From: Paraspadella gotoi
Lineage: Eukaryota > Chaetognatha
Reading direction: 5' to 3'
NCBI GenBank assembly: GCA_051294375.1
Contig: CM119267.1
Span: 19,540,307 to 19,604,306 of the forward strand
Length of the DNA stretch: 64,000 bases
Numbering within the stretch: the stretch's first letter is position 1; each line of letters opens with the position of its first letter. Of this stretch, positions 57,478 through 64,000 are shown in pieces. The translations under genes and the position numbers were made by a program. The notes under the pieces were generated by a model, which saw only the letters and a list, made by a program, of their open reading frames with translations, had not been told where the DNA came from and did no database searches.

Positions 57478-58993
57478 GTTTTTTTCGCGCGGTTGTTTGA
57501 CTTTCTTCTTCCTTTTCTACTTTTTGTTAATTTTAAGTGGAGTCTGCCAGTCAGTCATTCCTCTGCTTGTCGGCTTTAAGAATAATGAAAAAAAAGAAAG
57601 TAGGAGTTTGTAAAAAAAAAGGAAAAAAAAAGAAACACACTGTAAAAAAAAAGCATATTTTTCTCTGTACCAATGTCATCTTTTTTTTTCTTCCAACGCG
57701 ATGACATAATGTCAAACAAAGAAAGAGAGAAAAGAAGGAAAAAGTCTGGACTCGGGAACTTTGCGACTTTTCTCACTTTCTGGTTTTTTTTTTTCCTTTT
57801 TCTTCAAGAACTAATTGGAATCGGAAGCGTCTCTCTTTTTCTCCGTCGACCAGAACAACCCGCGACCACCCAGTGGGTGGTCCACCCACGCACCACGACC
57901 AAACCCACATTTACACCCACCCAAGGAGTTTCAACGAGTCGAGAAAAAGAAAAGAATTGGCTTAGAATCTGAGATTTCAATTCTTTTTCTCAGCAGAGAG
58001 AGAAAGAGAGAGAGAGAAAGACTCGTTCAACCTGGTTTCGGTTTTTGTTCGAGAGAGAAAAAAAAAAACCCAGACTTAAAATTAGGGAAAAAAAGAAAAA
58101 TACGAAAAGAATCTTTTTTTTCTCTCTCTCTCTCTTCCCTTGAGAGGGGGTGCGGAGGGGCGGGAAGGGGGCGGTGGTTCGGAAGTTGAAAGTCTCGAGA
58201 AGGAAAAAAAAATATATTCAAACACGGACGTAGAAAAGAAAGAGAAATCCTCTTGGAACCCGAGAAAGAGTTTCGGAAAAATACAAATGACGTTGGCGAT
58301 AAGCGACCGAATAGCGTCCCTCTGAAAAAAAAAACCCAGCGGATTTGAGAGAAACAAAGGAACCGTCCAACTCAACAATGCATTATAAAATTGATTTCGT
58401 AACACGAACACGATTGAAAAGATAATTGAAAGAAAAAAACTATCTTTTTTTGATTCTCACATACGCTGATATCATAACAAAGAACTCCCAATCCCATCCA
58501 CCAAGCAACGCCAAGAACCCAAGACGCCATTAAAATACCTTGGCCAATGGCCTTGTCATCGATTAATTAAAACAATTATTTTGACGCGGAAGGAAGAAAT
58601 AAAAGAATGATGCGTTCCTACCTTTTCTTTGTTCTTTCTATTTGTCTTTTTTCTTTCCCCTCAATATCTTCCTTCCTTTTTTTCCCCTCCTCTCTCCTTC
58701 CTTTCTTTATTCGTCTTAGTTTTTGACCGTCTCTCCCCTATCTCAGTTCCTTCTTCCCTACCTTTCTTCCTTACTCTCTTGTTCCCTCTTATCTCCTATA
58801 CACTTCCTCTCTTTTCTCTCCCCCTTCCTCTCTTTCCCCTTCCTTTATTTTCCCTCTCTTCTCTCTGACCCTCTCTCTCAGGATCCCGACGTCGATTTTT
58901 CAAGCTGTCTTCCAATAAAGGGTTTGCACCTGGCAGCCTCGTCATTTGGAAACAAAAAGCGCGCGTGAAAAGAGAGAAAGAGACGCGAGAGAG

Positions 58994-59042
<49 letters not shown>

Positions 59043-59215
59043 AAGAGAGAGAGAGAGAGAGTTAGAGAGAAATTTATGGTCGGTCAGTCAAAGGGCGGCG
59101 ACCACAATCGGCGACGTCACTTCCCGCTTTGCAGCCTGACCCCAACGAGCTGAACCAATCTTTAGCCTTTACCGATAACCCTTACCTCCTTTCCTCTCCC
59201 TCAGCCTTTTCCGAC
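57478..59215 (-). repeat. Second palindrome, right arm (about 1.74 kb)
   Basis: Mirror of 55,635-57,394. The 83-bp spacer (57,395-57,477) is a GTTGGCTTTGGCGCC piece plus GA repeat. Two arms around so short a loop is also the shape produced by fold-back long reads, so the arm may be real or an artefact. Confidence 0.85.
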
Positions 59216-59368
59216 CCTTACCCGCCCTTCGAATTCTTAGCACAGCCGACGCCTTCGCCGCCACGCCCACTCTTCCGCCTCCTGCAGCAGCAAAAGCGGC
59301 AGTATCAGGCTGCGCCGCCTCCAACTGCTCGCTTTCCCTGCCTGCCGTCCCCTTCGCCGCTGCACATG
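59205..59368 (+). CDS. Possible Pro/Gln-rich exon
   Basis: Preceded by a textbook acceptor (TTTCCTCTCCCTCAG). The open frame reads FSDPYPPFEFLAQPTPSPP, then RPLFRLLQQQKRQYQAAPPP, up to a GT at 59,369. Codon choice looks protein-like and not microsatellite-driven. Upstream sequence inside the palindrome arm is also open, in both arms, but with indels. No start, partner exon or family is visible; composition alone (Pro-rich) could mislead. Confidence 0.25.
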
Positions 59369-59369
59369 G

Positions 59370-60900
59370 TCATCGAAATATTTTTTTTACTTTCGGAAAA
59401 AAGTCGGTCGGTACATCAATATAAGTTAATAATTTTTTCGTTTTTTGTTTAATCCGATCCAGGTGTATCACAAGAAACACTTGGTTCTATGATTATCGGG
59501 TTGTTTTTTTTGTTTTAAAAATTTTTCATTATCGGAGAATAGGCTTTTCTTTTTTTGGAGCCTCACTTTGTTTTGTTATTGTAGACATTTTAACATAAAA
59601 ACCAAATTTTTTTTACCCCTCATTGCAATAACTGGATAGTTTGCTATGGAACTCTGAATTATAAAATTTGCCTTAACAGCTATTTTACTGTTATATAAGT
59701 TTTCAAATACTAGCCTAAAGGTCTATATGGAAGCCCACGGCTGCGCAAGCACGCGCCATTTCACTGCATTTTAATGATTTCATTCATATATCAGGAAGCC
59801 GTTCCATATTTGACTTTTTGTCCGCCGTGTCCGGCCATGTGTAGTTATAATCCAAATGATTTTTTGAAATAAATTTTTTTTACAAAAATTCATACAACTT
59901 AATTTATTTTTTGTACAATATTCTTTTAAAAGAAATTTTTAACTTTGTACAATATTCTTTTAAAAGAAATTTTTAATTTTAACAAAAGAATAAACCTTAG
60001 TTTCCTTAACTAGGGACCAATTATAACTATGATAGAAAAAAAAAATAAAAAGCAAAAATTGAATAAAAAGAAGAAAGAAACATAATGTGAATAATCCAAT
60101 TATCAAATTTAACGCTGCCTGCCGACGACTCCTGTCGCAAGTTCTGCCTGCGCCGGGGGACGCTACCGTCACTTATTTTTTTTCGCGCTTCCAATGTTGC
60201 ATCAGTCGCCTTTCGCTTTGTTTTAAGCGCCTTTTTTTTTGATTATTAATCGCGGACTTTCCTTTCTATATTACTTAACCTTTTTGTTCACATTCCGATA
60301 CCTTTAATTCTCACCGCTCGTCATAATGTTTTCTTTTACACGACGATCTGCATAAACAGAAATTTTCCGGCGCGACCAATCTGCGAGAAGATCTGCGCGA
60401 ATCGCATGTTCGACGAAATCTTTCTGCTTCGACCCAAGGGTTTGAGGATTCTGGAGTTGCACGATGCGGCCTAATTTATTCGAACAAGGGCCAAACTATC
60501 TGAAAAAATTTTTTTCGTAAGGAAGCCAAATTTTAAAATATATTAGAACTAAAGCCTGCTGATGTAAACTAAAAAATATTTAGATACTTGATTAATTTAA
60601 TACGAAATTTTTTAGGTTTTCTAGGAATTGTCTTCTTTTACTGGTTTTTTACTAACAAAAAATTTTAGGAAATGCATCACAAGGAAAACCATGATAGAAT
60701 TTATTTTCTCTTTTATCCAAAATTTAAAAAATCATACAAACATATTTCCCATTTTATAACGCGTAACGGAATAAAGTTTTTTAAATATAACTACTTACAA
60801 TATAAACAGACCTATAAAAATCAACCAATTGCACTATTCGCATAGGTTTTTCCTGAGGAAAAAACCCTCTTTTCGATCACTTGCGCTGCCTCGGCGGGAA
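59370..60900. other. AT-rich intergenic DNA, no gene seen
   Basis: Long AT-rich stretch with an imperfect 35-bp duplication (ACAATATTCTTTTAAAAGAA at about 59,917 and 59,950). A GC patch at 60,105-60,180 and one at 60,360-60,470 lack coding support. Confidence 0.5.
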
Positions 60901-60939
60901 TCGCTCATCAAACTCGGTTTTTCGGTCCACCCGCCGGAA

Positions 60940-61060
60940 AACTCATCGACCCGCGGGAAATGACCATCCGGCAGTTTCGGATGGGCGGCGTTGCGGCGGC
61001 GGAAGCGACGCGCGGCGGCGAGGGAACGCGACTTTATAAGTCGACCTCATTCACCGTAAT
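60940..61060 (+). promoter_or_regulatory. GC-rich patch with TATA-like box
   Basis: CGG-rich DNA (GGCGGCGTTGCGGCGGCGG) leads into TTTATAAG at 61,033-61,040, then ACACTCGATCTCGTCACC about 30 bp downstream and ATGAGAGCTCAG at 61,094, which runs into a GA microsatellite. The layout resembles a core promoter with a short leader, but the putative protein is Arg/Glu repeat, so the promoter reading is tentative. Confidence 0.3.
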
Positions 61061-61099
61061 CTTCGACACTCGATCTCGTCACCAACTCACAAGATGAGA

Positions 61100-61188
61100 G
61101 CTCAGAGAGAGACAGATGAGAGGAGAGAAGAGAGAGAGAGAGGAGAGAAGAGAGAGAGGAGAGAGAGAGAGGAGAGAGAGAGAGACGG

Positions 61189-61220
<32 letters not shown>

Positions 61221-61407
61221 AGAAAAAAAAAAGAAAAGAAAGAAGAAAAGAAAGAAAAAGAAAGAAAAGAAACAAAAGAAAGAAGGGAAAGAGAAAGAAA
61301 GGAGAAAAAAAGCGATTGCAAAACTCACGTCTGGCAGAAGATGACCATAAAAACAAGAAACAGAAATAGAACCGAAGAGTCATAGCGACGAAAACAGGAC
61401 AGACAGA

Positions 61408-61486
<79 letters not shown>

Positions 61487-61691
61487 GAGAGAGACAGAGC
61501 GCGAGTGCAAGACACCCACATCGCGCGTGCGCAATCTCAGCCGGATCTGAATGCGGGAAAGTTGATTTGGTCTTGAGAGGAAAACCTCAGGCGTTTTCTA
61601 CTCCTCCCACTTTCTTTTTTATGGCCGAGTGTTAAAAAAAGAAGGTGTTAGATGAGAAGAGGGAGAGAGAGAGCGATGAGACAGGAGAGAG

Positions 61692-61723
<32 letters not shown>

Positions 61724-61765
61724 CGGGAGAGAGAGAGAGAGAGAGAGAAAGAGAGGGTTGGAGAA
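61100..61765 (+). repeat. Three GA microsatellite blocks
   Basis: (GA)n at about 61,100-61,225 (continuing as AAAGAAAG), 61,405-61,500 and 61,650-61,755. Each begins with a CTCAGAGAGA- or GCTGAGAGAGA-type edge. Frames across them are artefacts. Confidence 0.9.
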
Positions 61766-62029
61766 ACGACATTGCTTCGCCAATAATAATTGTTCTTCCG
61801 CTATAAATAAACAAACACGTAGCGCAGGACTCAAAAAAAAACAAAACACATGCGGAGGGTTAAACATCCGGGGGGAGGGAAATATTTTTCTTCTTCTTTT
61901 ACCCCGACGCCACTTCCTTCACAATTCAAACACAAAAAACTTACCCTTCTCCCATCTTCCTCTCTACCGCTGCGATGGATAATCTTTATTCGATCTCGAA
62001 GGCTGAACTTGGAACTCAATACTTTCTCA

Positions 62030-62480
62030 TCCCTGACCCCGACAGAACCTTACCCCAGGGCCTTTCCTCGCGCGAAACCTCACCCTCGCGAGAAACGGAA
62101 AAATCGTTTCCCTGTCGACGGAGACTCACCCTATCACCCACCACCAACCCCTACCCGATCCGCCGCTGCCGCCCTTCGGCTCCGCCAACGTCCCATTTCT
62201 CAAAAGAGAGGAAGACGAATGGCAGGTGCGGCTGCTGCCCGCGTTGCGCAGCACGCCGCGGCGCCGCCGTCCATTAGGCGACGGAGGCGCGGTGCGAGTG
62301 TGGCAATGCCGCTTATGGGGTTGCAGTGCCGCGGCGGGTTTATGGCGAAAACGATCGATGCTGACGCATTCACAAAAAAAAAAACAAGAGTCGACGGAGG
62401 CGAGAGAAAAGGTGCTGGGGGGAGGCAGAGAAAAGGGGCGCGGGGGTGCCGCACTGCGGAGAACCAAAACGAAAGGGGGA
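62030..62480. other. GC-rich CpG-dense region with overlapping open frames
   Basis: CG-rich sequence in which several frames are open on both strands. An ATG at 61,975 starts a 100-codon plus frame (MDNLYSISKAELGTQYF...) and another ATG at 61,850 starts a 254-codon frame. Neither shows a domain, and the C-terminal half of the longer one is Lys/Glu/Arg low complexity. It could be a promoter island or a first exon; not resolved. Confidence 0.3.
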
Positions 62481-62890
62481 GAGAGAGAAAAGGGGATAAA
62501 AATGGACAAAGGGACAAACTGATGGAAAAACAAAAGGAGAAAGACGAGGGAAACAATCGAGGGATTCCATTCTTTTTTTTGGGGGGGGTTTTCTTTTTTT
62601 TTTTAGTAAATTGATAATACGCTTGTCCATTTCGTATTCGTGAAAGTTGAAGTTTAGGTTACATAAAAATGGATGTTAACTTTGTTAATTGGAGAAAAAT
62701 TAATGTTTTATCTTTATCTTGACTTTGGACTTAGGACTTTGGACTTAGGTAAAAAATGTTAGTTTTGGCCTTGGAATTAAAAATACTTGAAACTTCTGTC
62801 TCCAAGGTCAAAGACGAGATAATAATCATTTAATGAATGGATATTGTTTGTACAATTCCATTTAACATAGTATAGAATATAGAATCTTCG

Positions 62891-63121
62891 ATGAGCAGCA
62901 TTATTCTACCCAAAAAAATAACCTTATTACGTCTCCTTTTCATTATTTCTCTCGCGAATTTCTTCTTTCACATCACATTTTTCGTTTGTTTTCGTCAGAT
63001 TCACTTCCGGCGAAAAAAGTCGAAGTTAGCTCGAGACCTGAAACCCGAGGCAGTCAACTTTAGCGATGAAAGAATTCGGGAAAAAAAATGGTTTCCGAGA
63101 CCCACAGAGTTTCTGACGTGA
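62891..63121 (+). CDS. Small membrane-anchored ORF or terminal exon, unknown
   Basis: ATG at 62,891 opens a 76-residue frame: a basic start (PKK), one hydrophobic helix (about residues 11-33, LLRLLFIISLANFFFHITFF), then a basic stop-transfer-like stretch (HFRRKKSK) and a charged soluble tail ending RPTEFLT. Alternatively, TTTCGTTTGTTTTCGTCAG is a strong splice acceptor, and a terminal exon would start at 62,999, in phase 0, reading IHFRRKKSKLARDLKPEAV then NFSDERIREKKWFPRPTEF to the same stop. The tail is coding-like under both readings. No family is recognised and no upstream exon was found. Confidence 0.4.
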   Translation: MSSIILPKKITLLRLLFIISLANFFFHITFFVCFRQIHFRRKKSKLARDLKPEAVNFSDERIREKKWFPRPTEFLT

Positions 63122-63145
63122 AGTGTCGATGATAGTGGGCGTTTT

Positions 63146-63160
63146 CACCAGGGGGCGCTG
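63146..63160 (+). promoter_or_regulatory. CTCF-like motif
   Basis: CACCAGGGGGCGCTG closely fits the consensus CTCF core (CCASYAGRKGGCRS type). It lies 25 bp after the stop of the small frame in otherwise AT-rich DNA. CTCF is present in most bilaterians; whether this organism uses the site cannot be told. Confidence 0.4.
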
Positions 63161-63685
63161 TCACTACGGCCCCGGATAAACAAGTGAACGTGGGAATTGG
63201 CGAGAGAAAAAAAAAGGATATTTTTTTTCTGTTTGTTTATCAACTATTAGATATTTATTCAATAATCTGTTCAATAATATGCAGTATAATAATAAATCGT
63301 TAGCTTCTGTCTCTTTTCCCCTTGAAACGTCTAAAATCACGGAGTAATATAATTTTTTTTTATCTTTTTTTTTTCCTTCATTTTTATCTATTTTCTCAAA
63401 TTCTCTTTCGCTTCTTCCTTTTCTCATTTATTTTTTTTTTTCGATCCGCAACACGCCCCCGCCCCCTGCCATCCATTTCTGCTTCATTGTTTTTCACCAT
63501 TTCTGCTCTTATATCTTCAATATTGTTCTCTTTTTTTTTTCTCGTTTTCCCCAAAGGCACGAGACGTCGCTTTTTCCCATTCGAAGGAAAAGAGCAAAAA
63601 GAAAGAAAAAAAAAAGAGCATCGAAACCGGAATCTTTCATTTTGTGTCTTTCGTCGCTTCGTCGCCTCCGTCGCCTCCGCGCACT

Positions 63686-63687
<2 letters not shown>
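63160..63687. other. AT/T-rich intergenic DNA, no gene seen
   Basis: AT-rich then T-rich sequence; a minus-strand open frame of 87 codons is Lys/Glu-rich and unsupported. Confidence 0.5.
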
Positions 63688-63773
<86 letters not shown>

Positions 63774-63775
63774 TT
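63688..63775 (+). repeat. (CTTT)n microsatellite, about 21 copies
   Basis: Uninterrupted TTTC/CTTT tetranucleotides. Confidence 0.95.
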
Positions 63776-63834
63776 TTATTCGTTTCTTCGTTTTCGATTC
63801 CCGACGCCCGATTCTTGGAGGGCTTCTTCTCTTT

Positions 63835-64000
63835 TTTTTCTCTCTTTCCTTTCTTCTCTTTTTCTCCTCTCTTTCCTTTTTTCTCTTTTTCTCCTCTCTT
63901 TCCTTTCTTCTCTTTTACTCCTCTCTTTCCTTTTTTCTCTTTTTCTCCTCTCTTTTCTTTCTTCTCTTTTTTTCCTCTCCGTCCTTTCTTCTCTATTTCT
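63835..64000 (+). repeat. Pyrimidine minisatellite running off the window
   Basis: Units of about 31 bp on the pattern TTTCTCCTCTCTTTCCTTT plus CTTCTCTT are repeated at least five times up to the window end. Confidence 0.8.

Noticed and set aside
61850-62614. 254-codon plus-strand frame
   Set aside because: GC-driven openness in several frames and a Lys/Glu/Arg low-complexity second half; no start context or domain strong enough to call a gene.

Overview
This is eukaryotic, almost certainly invertebrate animal, nuclear DNA. It has spliced gene structure with GT-AG introns, tRNA-derived SINE-like repeats, a dispersed short element with palindromic ends, and extreme loads of GA/CT, GAC/GTC, TAA, GAT and CTTT microsatellites. 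I see no operons, rRNA, complete tRNA gene or CRISPR. The phylum cannot be fixed from the sequence alone. The window is a scaffold piece with many N runs, and much of it carries scattered single-base indels, as expected of unpolished long-read consensus, so most open frames are broken or spurious.

Layout. 1-18,060 is a very large inverted duplication (arms about 330-8,828 and 9,541-18,060). The innermost 1,178 bp of the arms look identical and collinear, while the outer parts differ by many indels. A 687-bp spacer (8,854-9,540) recurs in direct orientation at 18,067-18,780. Each arm holds a coding-looking but frame-broken block and a GC-rich island. 18,743-20,011 carries two copies of a short non-autonomous element, and 20,500-21,375 is an almost pure pyrimidine tract. 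21,400-27,000 is gap-ridden and contains a broken acidic-protein-like reading frame and simple repeats. 27,505-28,070 is an array of GCCATTT-type repeats. 29,610-42,080 is a head-to-tail duplication of a 6.1-6.4 kb unit full of micro- and minisatellites, with an SINE-like tRNA-derived sequence and a GC-rich promoter-like patch in each copy. 43,992-45,037 is a tandem array of about 205-bp units, each looking like an exon of about 82 nt with its own splice acceptor and donor.

The one convincing gene is at 48,079-51,636 (+): four exons joining in phase to an 838-residue polytopic membrane protein whose N-terminal third resembles the XK-related family. A dispersed repeat sits in its first intron. 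Downstream are a minus-strand SINE-like element (52,080-52,325), GGC-repeat-rich DNA, a second palindrome (arms 55,635-57,394 and 57,478-59,215), a GC-rich TATA-containing patch near 61,033, a small terminal-exon-like reading frame (62,891-63,121), a strong CTCF-like motif (63,146-63,160), and CTTT and pyrimidine minisatellites at the right edge.

No multi-gene pathway can be described because only one gene is well supported. The main value of the window lies in its repeat architecture, the exon-cassette array, motif clusters, and signs that several duplications may be assembly products.
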